NCBI RefSeq assembly: GCF_004769525.1
Contig: NZ_RQFT01000010.1
Location: 1 to 64,000, forward strand
DNA length: 64,000 nucleotides
Direction of reading: 5' to 3'
Origin: Leptospira bouyouniensis
GTDB taxonomy: Bacteria > Spirochaetota > Leptospiria > Leptospirales > Leptospiraceae
Positions 48,808 through 57,966 of the stretch are shown here, in pieces. Both the position numbers and the translations under genes were made by a program. The notes under the pieces are model-generated. The model was not told the origin of the DNA. It worked only from the letters and a program-made list of their open reading frames with translations, and ran no database searches. Numbering within the stretch: the first letter of the stretch is position 1; every line of letters begins with the position of its first letter.

Positions 48808-49491
48808 TTATTCTTCCATAAATTTCATAAAATTAGCAGAAGATTTAAGTTTTTCCATAAGGACTTTTAAAATTGTCACTAAATCTTTTTCTTTGTGTTC
48901 AAAAAAACGAATGATTTGTAAAATTTCCCAAACTTCTTTTCCAACTTCTAAAGTTTTTTTAACCATTGGTGGTGGATTATTCAGATAAAGATTTGCTCCA
49001 GCTGAATTGACCTTTTCAATCATAACCGCCAAATTTGTTGGGATTTTTGAAATATCAGTGACATATTTCCAGTTATAACTAAGACCCGTTAGGAGAGGAT
49101 TGTCTAATCCATTAAATTCAGTTCTTGGATCATTTTTATAAATAACAATAGGTTTTCCAACTGCAAATGAAATACCGGTTTCGGAAATAGAACCATCGTC
49201 AGCTGGTCGACCATTCATATTAAAAACAGTGGCATTACATCGTTCAACAACTTGGTAAACATCCATTGCAAAAACCGCTTTTTGTACAAAAATCATAATA
49301 TCTCTAAATATTTCACCAGAGATGATTGGGGTATTTACAAGGGCCATTACTTTGGCTACTTCAATCCCATCCCTCTGTGGAAGGTAAGTTTTATACCCAG
49401 CATTTTCTAGTGTTGTTGCAATACTTGCCATTGTGCTTAGTTCTTCTGGGCTAAACATTGGTCCTGAACAATAAATAATTTCGCTCATCAT
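48808..49491 (-). CDS. Nucleoside 2-deoxyribosyltransferase-like protein
   Basis: 227 residues. It resembles the nucleoside 2-deoxyribosyltransferase fold: IYCSGPMFSPEELSTM near the N-terminus, then KTYLPQRDG, a central VERCNATVFNMNGRPADDGSISETGISFAVGKPIVIYK (with the Asp and Glu pair of the active site), and a helical C-terminus. Members swap bases between deoxyribonucleosides or hydrolyse nucleotides; the substrate is not predictable. Two in-frame ATGs (49491 and 49488) follow AGAGGAA; the second has the better spacing. Confidence 0.8.
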   Translation of the reverse strand: MMSEIIYCSGPMFSPEELSTMASIATTLENAGYKTYLPQRDGIEVAKVMALVNTPIISGEIFRDIMIFVQKAVFAMDVYQVVERCNATVFNMNGRPADDGSISETGISFAVGKPIVIYKNDPRTEFNGLDNPLLTGLSYNWKYVTDISKIPTNLAVMIEKVNSAGANLYLNNPPPMVKKTLEVGKEVWEILQIIRFFEHKEKDLVTILKVLMEKLKSSANFMKFMEE

Positions 49492-49595
49492 TTCCTCTTA
49501 TTCACATGGATGATATTGACGAGAATTTGAATCAGACCAAAATTTGTTCATCTCAAATTTTGTTTGAATTTCAAAAAAGTTAGATGTTTGGTGGA

Positions 49596-52500
49596 TTATA
49601 GGTCAACAACTACAAGTGTTATGTCATCATCAGGGACTGATTTTCCACAAAATGTTTTGACTTGTTCTAAAAGACCGTCAGCAAAGAGATCCGTTGAAAG
49701 ATTTCTACCATTTTCAATGATATAATTGCTTAGCCGTTCATCTCCAAACATTTCTCCATCAAGATTCCTTGCTTCAGAAATTCCATCTGTGTATAAAATG
49801 ACCCTGTCACCTTCAGCAAACGGCAAATCCAGAATTTCGTCTGGGATTTCCGGAAAACAACCAAGGATCCTTCCTTTTGGTCTTACAAGCTCCACTTTGT
49901 TTGTTTTCCTTCTATAAAAGGCAACAGGAGGGTGTCCAGCACTTGCATATAAAATTCTTTGGTATTCTAAATCAAAAAATAAATAACATGCAGTTACAAA
50001 TTGTTTGTGAATTGAATCTAAAAGTAATTTGTTAATTCTTTTTAATACTTCGTTAGGTTTTTTAGAAACATGTTTTTGTAAATTAAATGCCATCTTGAAC
50101 ATTGCAGCAACTATCGCTGCGGGGATTCCGTGTCCCGATACATCTGCAATCACAACACCTAAACTATATTCGTCAGGTGTATGAAAGTCATAATAATCTC
50201 CACCAATGGCTGTCATCGGGTTGTATCTTGAAACAATTGTAGCTTTTCCCCCTGTTGGTGGATTTAAAGGAAGGGATGAATCTTGGATTTTTTTTGCAAG
50301 TTTAAGTTCAGCTTTTATGCTTAGATAATCTTCTTTTTCTTCAACTGCAGATTTCAAAAGGATGAGTGTGTTCACTCTAGCAAGAAGTTCCCTTTTATCA
50401 AAAGGTTTTCCTAAATAATCATTTGCCCCTGTTTCCAGTCCCGTTAGTACATCCTCAATTCTATTTTTCGCCGTTAACATTAATATTGGCATTTCATAAA
50501 TGGAATAGGATTCTCTTAATATTTTACAAACTTGATAGCCACTCATTTTTGGCATCATGATATCTAATAAAACTAAGTCTGGTTTTATCTCATGTGCTAC
50601 AGCAATTGCCGTCGGTCCATCTAACACTGGAACGACATTGAATCCGGATCCACTGAGTTGAATTTTTAGAACTTCTAAATTGATTGGATCATCATCAACT
50701 GCAAGAATTGTGAGGTTTCGATTCAAATCTTTCGAAAGATTGATACTAGAATCAACTCTTTCAATATAAGCTTGTTCAACAATAAAGTTACCTCTAAGGT
50801 CTTCAGTTGACATCCAAATATGTTTTCCTTCTGGATTTGGGTTTTGAATTTGTTGGAATTCTCTTTGTCCATTAGCAATTGGTAAAGTGAACTTAAAAAT
50901 GGATCCTTTTCCTAATTCAGATTCAACGGATAATGTTCCAGTATGAAGTTCTACTAAATTTTTAGTGATAGAAAGTCCAAGTCCAACACCTCCAAAATTT
51001 CGCGAAATACTAGCATCTGCTTGTTCAAAGGGCGAAAATATTTTGGATTGGTCTTTTTCAGAAATTCCAATGCCGGTATCTGAAATGGAGATTTCTAAAT
51101 AATCCATAAAACCATTGTTTATTGGTCGTACAGTGACTCGAATAACTCCAATTTCAGTGAATTTGATTGCGTTTCCGATTAAATTAAATAATATTTGTTG
51201 GATTCTACTTTCATCACCAAATACTAAGGCGGTATTGTCTGGAATTTCGCTTATTAATGTCAGACCTTTTTCTTTTGCGTTTCGATCTAATAGACTGAAA
51301 ACTGTTTCAACCGAAGGTTGGATGGCAAGTGTGATTGGGAAAAGTGTGAATCTTCGATTTTTCATCATCGAAAAATCAAGTAAGTCATTAACCAAATTCG
51401 AAAGTCTTTTAGCTGAAGATGTAATTAAACCTAAATTTTTTGCGACTGCTTGATTCAGAACTCCCATTGTTCCTTCAAGTAATGATTCTGAAATACCAAT
51501 AATTCCATTTAAAGGTGTTCGGAGTTCATGGGATGTATTCGATAAAAATTCATCTTTCATCTTATCCAATGAAACTAACTCTTCGTTTTTCTTTTCTAAT
51601 TCACTTTTTAGTTGGTTTGTTATTTCATAGAGTTTTGCAAAACGTATGGATAATGCAAAAGACAAACTTAAAGTGTAAAATAAAAATCCTTCAGAGAGAG
51701 AACGATCTAAAATGGAAACATGAATTTGTAGGTAACTTAAGACAGAGAAAAAAACGGTGATACCTAAGCCAATTTGTCCGATTAAGATAATCATTGCGCC
51801 TGGTTCTCTATTGCGAACAGATTTAATATTAAAGCCGAATATGAAAAAAAGTTCTAATAAGGAAAGAATATCATTAATATTCAAAGTATACTTAGCATAT
51901 AACTTCATCACCATTGGATGGAATGTAAAGAAGGATACGATTGCTATACTAAAATGAATCCACAGTATAACTTTAATCCACTTAGATGGTTTTTCTCCTG
52001 CGAAATCAAAAAAGAAAAGTACCCCAAAGATACCCATCAAGTTTAAAGCTGGATGGAATATATAGTGATTGAACCAGAAATTATCCCAAACAAAATATGG
52101 AAGTGATAGGTTCCCAAAGGTTGCAAATCCAGCAAGGATTGCAAAAAAGAAATACATTAAATAGGCACGTTCTCTACGACTTCTTAACCAAAGGATCAAA
52201 CAATACACGGCGGAATAAAGAAACGCAAAACAGATTGCGGAATTCCACATGATGTATTTGTAGAATTTTTCTTGGATAAGGTTTGTTTCTCCCAAATAAA
52301 ATTCTGAATTAACAAATCCACCCCAGCCAACATCGTCGGCCACTCGGACGACAATTGTATTTTCTCCATCAAAGTTGATAAGTTCTTTGGGGACAGAATA
52401 CACATTGATACGGCTACTTTTTTTGATGAGTTCGCCTTTTTCGGAAATTAAACCAGTTCTGCCGACAAGAGCTCCATTGATATAAATTTCGTTCGCATCA

Positions 52501-52823
52501 GCAATGATGGGTGTGAGGATACTTATATTTTTATTTTTAAAATCATTGGAAACTTGGAACTTATGTCTGTACCACCCAATTTGAAAACCTGACAATCCCG
52601 AGTTATTCCACTGTGCAGGGACTGAAAGTTCGCGCCAGTCGGAGTCTGGAAATTCTTTGTTTGCCTGTAAAAGGTCGTCTTTCGAAGAAAATTTCCAAGG
52701 ACCTGATAATTTGACAAGCTCAGAAGGATTGTTTAATGGAAAGGATAATTGGTCTGGGCTCGCAATGATTGGTTGTAAATTTAGAAATACAACATAAATC
52801 GCAAATAAATACCGAAATTTCAT
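49596..52823 (-). CDS. Hybrid sensor: 7TM-DISM receptor, histidine kinase, receiver and PP2C phosphatase
   Basis: 1,075 residues at the inner membrane. A signal peptide (1-21) and an exported galactose-binding-like sensor (~30-180, with WYRHKF and NEIYINGALVGRTG) precede seven membrane helices (~190-395) of the 7TM-DISM class. Then a HisKA domain with His432 in SNTSHELRTPLNG, an HATPase domain (NLIGNAIKFTE, DTGIGI, GGVGLGL up to ~645), a receiver with phospho-acceptor Asp754 (VLLDIMMPKMSG), and a SpoIIE-type PP2C phosphatase with metal sites GGDYYD (873-878) and ADVSGHG (892-898). It probably converts an extracellular signal into dephosphorylation of an anti-sigma-factor antagonist. No partner is encoded nearby. 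Confidence 0.92.
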   Translation of the reverse strand: MKFRYLFAIYVVFLNLQPIIASPDQLSFPLNNPSELVKLSGPWKFSSKDDLLQANKEFPDSDWRELSVPAQWNNSGLSGFQIGWYRHKFQVSNDFKNKNISILTPIIADANEIYINGALVGRTGLISEKGELIKKSSRINVYSVPKELINFDGENTIVVRVADDVGWGGFVNSEFYLGETNLIQEKFYKYIMWNSAICFAFLYSAVYCLILWLRSRRERAYLMYFFFAILAGFATFGNLSLPYFVWDNFWFNHYIFHPALNLMGIFGVLFFFDFAGEKPSKWIKVILWIHFSIAIVSFFTFHPMVMKLYAKYTLNINDILSLLELFFIFGFNIKSVRNREPGAMIILIGQIGLGITVFFSVLSYLQIHVSILDRSLSEGFLFYTLSLSFALSIRFAKLYEITNQLKSELEKKNEELVSLDKMKDEFLSNTSHELRTPLNGIIGISESLLEGTMGVLNQAVAKNLGLITSSAKRLSNLVNDLLDFSMMKNRRFTLFPITLAIQPSVETVFSLLDRNAKEKGLTLISEIPDNTALVFGDESRIQQILFNLIGNAIKFTEIGVIRVTVRPINNGFMDYLEISISDTGIGISEKDQSKIFSPFEQADASISRNFGGVGLGLSITKNLVELHTGTLSVESELGKGSIFKFTLPIANGQREFQQIQNPNPEGKHIWMSTEDLRGNFIVEQAYIERVDSSINLSKDLNRNLTILAVDDDPINLEVLKIQLSGSGFNVVPVLDGPTAIAVAHEIKPDLVLLDIMMPKMSGYQVCKILRESYSIYEMPILMLTAKNRIEDVLTGLETGANDYLGKPFDKRELLARVNTLILLKSAVEEKEDYLSIKAELKLAKKIQDSSLPLNPPTGGKATIVSRYNPMTAIGGDYYDFHTPDEYSLGVVIADVSGHGIPAAIVAAMFKMAFNLQKHVSKKPNEVLKRINKLLLDSIHKQFVTACYLFFDLEYQRILYASAGHPPVAFYRRKTNKVELVRPKGRILGCFPEIPDEILDLPFAEGDRVILYTDGISEARNLDGEMFGDERLSNYIIENGRNLSTDLFADGLLEQVKTFCGKSVPDDDITLVVVDL

Positions 52824-53126
52824 TACAAAACCAATGAGAAAAACTAAGATTTTACATCATTGGTCTGTATGGTTGATTTTATCCAAGAACAAAAGGGTCT
52901 GATTTCAAGGAAAACAAGGGGGGATTCATACTTTTTAAAAACGAACATCAAACATTGCTTAGAGAATTTTAGGTTGTCAAAATGCTTAAAAATATAACAA
53001 ATATTAGCGATCTTTGTCTGAGTATGTATAAATTGTTTTCGTATAACGGATACTAGATTTTGCATTTACAATTTTTTTGAAAATGTTTTGTTTGGTTCAA
53101 TATACGTTAAGTTAAAAGGTTGTTTA

Positions 53127-53837
53127 ATGAAAATTAATAAAATAATTCCGTCCATAATTTTGATCTGTCTTGCAATTGGTTGTAAATCAATGCCTTCCCA
53201 AAATCCAGCAGCAAAAGACAGCTCTGTTTTAGCAGTAGAGATGCGAGTCAAACAATTTTTGGGAAGTCAAATTGCCTCCAGAGTGTATGTTGTTCGTATT
53301 GATAAAAAAGTAAATCCTAGCCAATCTCTTATCGTCAAAACTCCAACGATTGCCTCCAATTGGTCTGACCGCGGAGTTGTTTATTATCTAAATGTTGAGC
53401 CAGGTGAGTATGCGGTTGTTGCAATGGAATACGAAGTAGAACAACCACCACAACAAACTTCTTCTACAACTTCTGGGAACGTAACCGTTACTACTTCTTC
53501 CGGTGGTGGAAAAACTGTTTATACTGTGATCACAAGTGCTGAAGTTGCTGAAAAATCAAAAACAAAATTAGGCGTAGGCCAAATTGGTTATATGGGAAGT
53601 TTTTTAATTGATACTAACAAAGATTATGAAACTGCCGATGATATTCAAAAACATTACGCTAACATCCTGCGACCAAATATGCTTAGTAATACTGGAATGT
53701 TTGGCAAATTAATTGCTGTTGATTTACTTGGCACACTCGTTTCTCATAAAAAGGATGAAGAAACGATCAAAGAATTCAAAGAAGATGCAAAAAAATCTTT
53801 TGCAGAAACTCCTTGGAGTTACTTAACAGAAAAGTAA
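53127..53837 (+). CDS. Lipoprotein of unknown function
   Basis: 236 residues from the ATG at 53127, preceded by AAAAGG; an upstream TTG adds 13 codons that precede the signal peptide and are unlikely. The signal IIPSIILICLAIGC ends in a lipobox. The mature domain is beta-rich (VYVVRIDKKVNPSQSL, YYLNVEPGEYAVVAMEYEVEQPP), then a Ser/Thr-rich stretch (QQTSSTTSGNVTVTTSSGGG), and a C-terminal helical part. No family is recognised. It converges on the esterase gene with a 10-base gap. Confidence 0.7.
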   Translation: MKINKIIPSIILICLAIGCKSMPSQNPAAKDSSVLAVEMRVKQFLGSQIASRVYVVRIDKKVNPSQSLIVKTPTIASNWSDRGVVYYLNVEPGEYAVVAMEYEVEQPPQQTSSTTSGNVTVTTSSGGGKTVYTVITSAEVAEKSKTKLGVGQIGYMGSFLIDTNKDYETADDIQKHYANILRPNMLSNTGMFGKLIAVDLLGTLVSHKKDEETIKEFKEDAKKSFAETPWSYLTEK

Positions 53838-53847
53838 TCAATCTAAG

Positions 53848-54885
53848 TTATTGGGATTTGAAAAAATCCCACATAACATCATTGGCAATGATTGCTTTTG
53901 AAGTTGGTCCTCCACCTAAAAATATGGAGGGCTTTTCTCCACCTGGCCAAGAATGTCCTCCGTCTTCTGTAACACATAATTTCACTTTGACTCCGTCCTT
54001 ACATCCAGAGTATTCATCACATTGGACTTCTTGGTTCTTTAAAATAATTTTTGGACTAGAGTTACACTCATTCAATTGAACCCATTTGGAAATTGTTTTT
54101 GGGACTGATACAAAGTCGGTAATGAGTGTTCGATCAGTAAAGCTGGAACCGGCACCTCCGTAAAATAAAACTCGATCATCATTTTTTGCATGGATATGAA
54201 AAATCGAAATTGGTTTTGAAGGCCGGCAATCGATAGTGTTATCAGTTCCTGCAACTGCCGTGATTGCCGCAAAAGTATCTGTCATATAACAGGCAAGTTG
54301 GTATGACATCATTGCACCATTTGACATTCCAGTTGAGTAGATTCTCTTTTTGTCTATATTTGCCTTGTTTGTTAGGTGATTTAGAATTGATTTCACAAAT
54401 CCTATATCATCAATGTTTTGTTTTTTTGATTCACCACAACAGTTTCCTGCATTCCAAGTTGCAATTTTACCAGATCGATATTCGCTGAATCCATTGGGAA
54501 AAACGACTATATGTCCAATTTCTTCTGATTTGGATATTTGGTGATAATACTCTTCATTAGATTGTATATCCATATTACCACCACCACCATGAAAAACAAA
54601 TAATAGTGGAACACTCACACTCCCGTCATAACTTTTTGGTACATGGATTTTGTAGTAACGGGTGAGATCTTGATGAAGGATCGAAAATACATAATCACCT
54701 GGATTTGTTATCGATTGGCTTAAGTCACTTGATGCAGTTGGAGCGGGTAAATCTTTCATTTTTTTTTGAAATCGTTCTTTTAAGGATGATCGTATGAAAC
54801 CACGTTCACAAACACTAAGTGATATGAGACAAAGACATAAAAGTATTCTTTTCAAAAGTAAAAACTGCATTTTCATTTTTTTCAT
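53848..54885 (-). CDS. Exported esterase of the PHB-depolymerase / LpqC family
   Basis: About 345 residues from the ATG at 54885 (a TTG four codons upstream is possible). The signal ILLCLCLISLSVC suggests a lipoprotein. The alpha/beta-hydrolase core has the oxyanion loop VPLLFVFHGGGGNMD, the nucleophile elbow GMSNGAM (Ser), and the late GHSWPGG histidine motif typical of poly(3-hydroxybutyrate) depolymerase and feruloyl-esterase-like proteins. Cysteine pairs (NCCGES, IDCRP, VQCDEYSGC) fit an extracytoplasmic location. The natural ester is unknown. Confidence 0.85.
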   Translation of the reverse strand: MKKMKMQFLLLKRILLCLCLISLSVCERGFIRSSLKERFQKKMKDLPAPTASSDLSQSITNPGDYVFSILHQDLTRYYKIHVPKSYDGSVSVPLLFVFHGGGGNMDIQSNEEYYHQISKSEEIGHIVVFPNGFSEYRSGKIATWNAGNCCGESKKQNIDDIGFVKSILNHLTNKANIDKKRIYSTGMSNGAMMSYQLACYMTDTFAAITAVAGTDNTIDCRPSKPISIFHIHAKNDDRVLFYGGAGSSFTDRTLITDFVSVPKTISKWVQLNECNSSPKIILKNQEVQCDEYSGCKDGVKVKLCVTEDGGHSWPGGEKPSIFLGGGPTSKAIIANDVMWDFFKSQ

Positions 54886-54975
54886 GTCATGATCCAATGT
54901 TTAGATTCCAACAGCAAAATCTAAATTCAAATCATACACCAAATACAAAAAAATGAAATGAAAAGTTTAAAAAAA

Positions 54976-55974
54976 TTATGAAGTTGTTACCAAAATTTGG
55001 TCTTTAATGTTTGCAAGAATCTCTAATGAACGAATTCTTTTTTGGGTATCAAAAATTGAGGATACTACCATCACTTCATTTACTTTCATTTCATTGATGG
55101 TAGTATTTATTTTTTCCTTGATTGTGTTTTCACTACCAACTGCGGAAATTGATAACATTTGATTAGCCATTTGTTTTTCAGTCTCAGACCAAAGTGAATC
55201 CATGTTGGAAACGGGTGGTGGGAAGGGTGCCCGTTTGTTTCTTAAAATACCTAGAAAGGATTGTTGTACGCTTGAAAATAAATAATCTGCTTCTGCATCC
55301 GTATCGGCGGCAATGACATTCATCGCCATCATCACATATGGTTTGTCCAAATATTGAGATTGTCTAAATTGTTTTTTATAAATGGATACTGCATCTTTCA
55401 GGTAGGTGGGTGCAAAATGAGAAGCGAAAGCAAATGGTAGTCCAAGTAATGCAGCAAGTTGTGCACCAAACAAACTTGAACCTAAAATCCATACAGGAAC
55501 ATTTGTGTCATATCCTGGGATTGCATTTACTTTTCCTTCTTCTTTGTCGGAAGATAAATATTCTAATAATTCTTTGACATCTTCCGGAAAATGTTGGGAA
55601 GCCATGGGATCTTTACGTAAAGCTCGTAAGGTGAGTTGATCAGTGCCAGGTGCTCTTCCTAAACCTAAATCAATTCGATTTGGGTATAAACTTTCTAATG
55701 TTCCAAATTGTTCTGCAATGACAAGAGGTGAGTGGTTGGGTAACATGATGCCACCAGCACCCACTCGAATTGTTTTTGTATGCCCTGCAATATGCCCAAT
55801 CACAACGGATGTGGCAGCACTTGCAATGGATGGAAAGTTATGATGTTCTGCGATCCAAATCCTATGGTAACCTAGTGATTCAGCAACCTTTGCAATTTGT
55901 ACACTGTTTTGAATGGCATCTCTCGGAGTTTCCCCTTGGTTGATAAACACTAAATCTAAGATTGAAAATTCCAT
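54976..55974 (-). CDS. LLM class flavin-dependent monooxygenase (luciferase-like)
   Basis: 332 residues, the usual length for the short luciferase-like monooxygenases (MsnO8/YhbW group). It starts [20 protein letters not shown] and contains the conserved [63 protein letters not shown] block and [28 protein letters not shown], which build the FMN-binding barrel. Reduced flavin comes from a partner not visible here. The substrate is unknown. It is divergent from an AraC regulator gene. Confidence 0.88.
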   Translation of the reverse strand: MEFSILDLVFINQGETPRDAIQNSVQIAKVAESLGYHRIWIAEHHNFPSIASAATSVVIGHIAGHTKTIRVGAGGIMLPNHSPLVIAEQFGTLESLYPNRIDLGLGRAPGTDQLTLRALRKDPMASQHFPEDVKELLEYLSSDKEEGKVNAIPGYDTNVPVWILGSSLFGAQLAALLGLPFAFASHFAPTYLKDAVSIYKKQFRQSQYLDKPYVMMAMNVIAADTDAEADYLFSSVQQSFLGILRNKRAPFPPPVSNMDSLWSETEKQMANQMLSISAVGSENTIKEKINTTINEMKVNEVMVVSSIFDTQKRIRSLEILANIKDQILVTTS

Positions 55975-56181
55975 GTACTATTACACATTTCCAGTTCATG
56001 ATTATTTCTGTAAATGGAGAAATCTTTAAAATTTAAATGCAACTTCAAAATCAAATGCGCCTGTTATGTGGCAAATATTAAGTTTTCAAAAAAATAATAT
56101 AAAAAATGAAATCGATTTGATACTTCACTTCGTCTAAGCAAACGTAGTTTTTTTGAAAGAGTTACATTATAAAAAAATACA

Positions 56182-56988
56182 ATGAGAATCCACATAACAA
56201 AAGCAAAGATTCCTAATGAATTAGAATTAGTGGCAAAAGACCTTTTTATTTATGATTCTAAACATAAAAATAAGGAAACGCTCAATTTTTTTGCCGATGG
56301 TTTTCCTGGAATTGTGTTTTTTCATTCTCCTTCACCAGTTCGCGTTATCGTTGGAAATCTTTCTAAAGAAATGGAACCTGTTTTTATCTATGGGCAAACC
56401 TTAGAACCAATTCAGATTGAAATAGAAGGTCCATTTTTTTTTATGATGGTTCAACTCTTCCCTAGTTTCATTGGAGCGACATTAGGAATCCCTATAGGTG
56501 AACTTACGAATTCTTGTTGGACAATCCCAAAATCAGAATGGCAAAGTGAAACTAATTTTGAGATATCAATGCAAAAACAATCAACAGAGTTAGCCAAGGA
56601 TGCAATCTTTCGATTTTTAATAAACAAATCTAAGTATTTTGTCCCTGACACCACATTACAAAATTGTATGAAAACGATATTGAACTCAAATGGGAATTGT
56701 GAGATCAAAAGGATTGCAAGTTCGATTGGAATGTCTGAAAGAACTTTGCAACGTAAATTCCAACAATATGTAGGTTTAACACCAAAACAATTTGCTACGA
56801 TCATTCGTTTTCAAACAAGCTTACAAGAATTAAAAGATGTGCAAAAGACAAAATTAACAGAGATCGCCTATGACAATGGTTACTCTGATCAATCTCATTT
56901 TATCAGACAGTTTAAATCATTTACGAAAGAAAAACCATTTCAATTCAGAGAAAAAAAAGAATCAATGTCGGGTTTGTCCAATTTTTAA
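56182..56988 (+). CDS. AraC family transcriptional regulator
   Basis: 268 residues with an N-terminal DUF6597-like domain (FADGFPGIVFFHSPSPV, GQTLEPIQIE) and a C-terminal AraC helix-turn-helix pair: IKRIASSIGMSERTLQRKFQQYVGLTPKQFA, then LTEIAYDNGYSDQSHFIRQFKSFTKEKP. It lies 26 bases before an NmrA-like gene on the same strand and divergent from the luciferase-like gene, so either could be its target. Confidence 0.88.
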   Translation: MRIHITKAKIPNELELVAKDLFIYDSKHKNKETLNFFADGFPGIVFFHSPSPVRVIVGNLSKEMEPVFIYGQTLEPIQIEIEGPFFFMMVQLFPSFIGATLGIPIGELTNSCWTIPKSEWQSETNFEISMQKQSTELAKDAIFRFLINKSKYFVPDTTLQNCMKTILNSNGNCEIKRIASSIGMSERTLQRKFQQYVGLTPKQFATIIRFQTSLQELKDVQKTKLTEIAYDNGYSDQSHFIRQFKSFTKEKPFQFREKKESMSGLSNF

Positions 56989-57014
56989 TTTTATAACTTT
57001 GGTATCTTTATGTA

Positions 57015-57845
57015 ATGAAACCAATAACTTTAATATTAGGATCTAGTGGAAAAACTGGATCACGAATTCTAAATAAACTCACCCAACTAAACTATCCATT
57101 ACGATTGGGATCAAGAAAGACTATACCCGCTTTTGATTGGGAAAAACCAGAAGGATGGGATGATGTTATAAAAGGTGTCGACCAAATTTATATTTCATAC
57201 CAACCTGATTTGGCACATCCAAATTCGATCCATCATATCCAGAAACTCATCGAACTTTCTAAAAAATACAATGTAAAAAGAATTGTTCTTCTTTCAGGAA
57301 GAGGTGAACCAGAGGCCGAAGCTTGTGAAAAGTTAGTTGAGAACTCTGGGTTGGAGTGGACCATCTTACGATCTAGTTGGTTTTCTCAAAATTTTAGTGA
57401 AGGGATGTTCCTTGGTCAAATATTAGAAAGAAAAGTAATTTTCCCAAAATTAAAATCTACAGAACCGTTTGTCGATTTGGAGGATTTAACTGATCTTGCT
57501 GTTGATGCTTTGGTGAAAAATGTTCATATTGGAAAAAAATATGAGTTAACTGGACCAACACTGCTAAGTTTCCAAGATGCTTTTGGTCAAATTGCAAAAG
57601 AATTGAATGAGACCATATATTTCGAAGAAATACCATTGGATGCATATATCAAAATCTTGGGAGAATTTGGTTTGGACCAAGATACCATTTGGCTTATCCG
57701 CTATTTGTTCGAAACTGTTTTAGATGGAAGGAACGAGACAGTTGTTTCAGATTTTGAGAAAGCGATGGGTAAAAAACCAAAAGCATTTAAGGATTATGTG
57801 AAGGAGACTGCAAAATCCGGAGTTTGGAATGTAGCATCAACATAA
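57015..57845 (+). CDS. NAD(P)-binding NmrA-like atypical short-chain dehydrogenase
   Basis: 276 residues. The dinucleotide-binding loop at the N-terminus is LILGSSGKTGSRIL (GxxGxxG type, slightly shifted), followed by LRLGSRK for the cofactor phosphate, VDQIYISYQPDL, KRIVLLSGRGE and a C-terminal NmrA-like region. Members act as redox sensors or as reductases such as quinone reductase QorB; the canonical Tyr-Lys catalytic pair is not evident. It is in an operon with the AraC gene 26 bases upstream and ends at a strong terminator. Confidence 0.82.
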   Translation: MKPITLILGSSGKTGSRILNKLTQLNYPLRLGSRKTIPAFDWEKPEGWDDVIKGVDQIYISYQPDLAHPNSIHHIQKLIELSKKYNVKRIVLLSGRGEPEAEACEKLVENSGLEWTILRSSWFSQNFSEGMFLGQILERKVIFPKLKSTEPFVDLEDLTDLAVDALVKNVHIGKKYELTGPTLLSFQDAFGQIAKELNETIYFEEIPLDAYIKILGEFGLDQDTIWLIRYLFETVLDGRNETVVSDFEKAMGKKPKAFKDYVKETAKSGVWNVAST

Positions 57846-57868
57846 ATAATATACACCCATTGAATTGA

Positions 57869-57912
57869 AACCACCTAAACATAAGTAATTCGGTTTAGGT
57901 GGTTCCCTTTTT
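57869..57912 (+). terminator. Intrinsic terminator after the NmrA-like gene
   Basis: A perfect 12-base-pair stem AACCACCTAAAC / GTTTAGGTGGTT with a 12-base loop is followed by CCCTTTTT. It sits between the NmrA-like gene and the convergent GH5 gene. Confidence 0.85.
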
Positions 57913-57966
57913 ATGTTATAGCATCTCTTTTATTTTTGCATTCGTATATTTTTGATACGAATTGAT

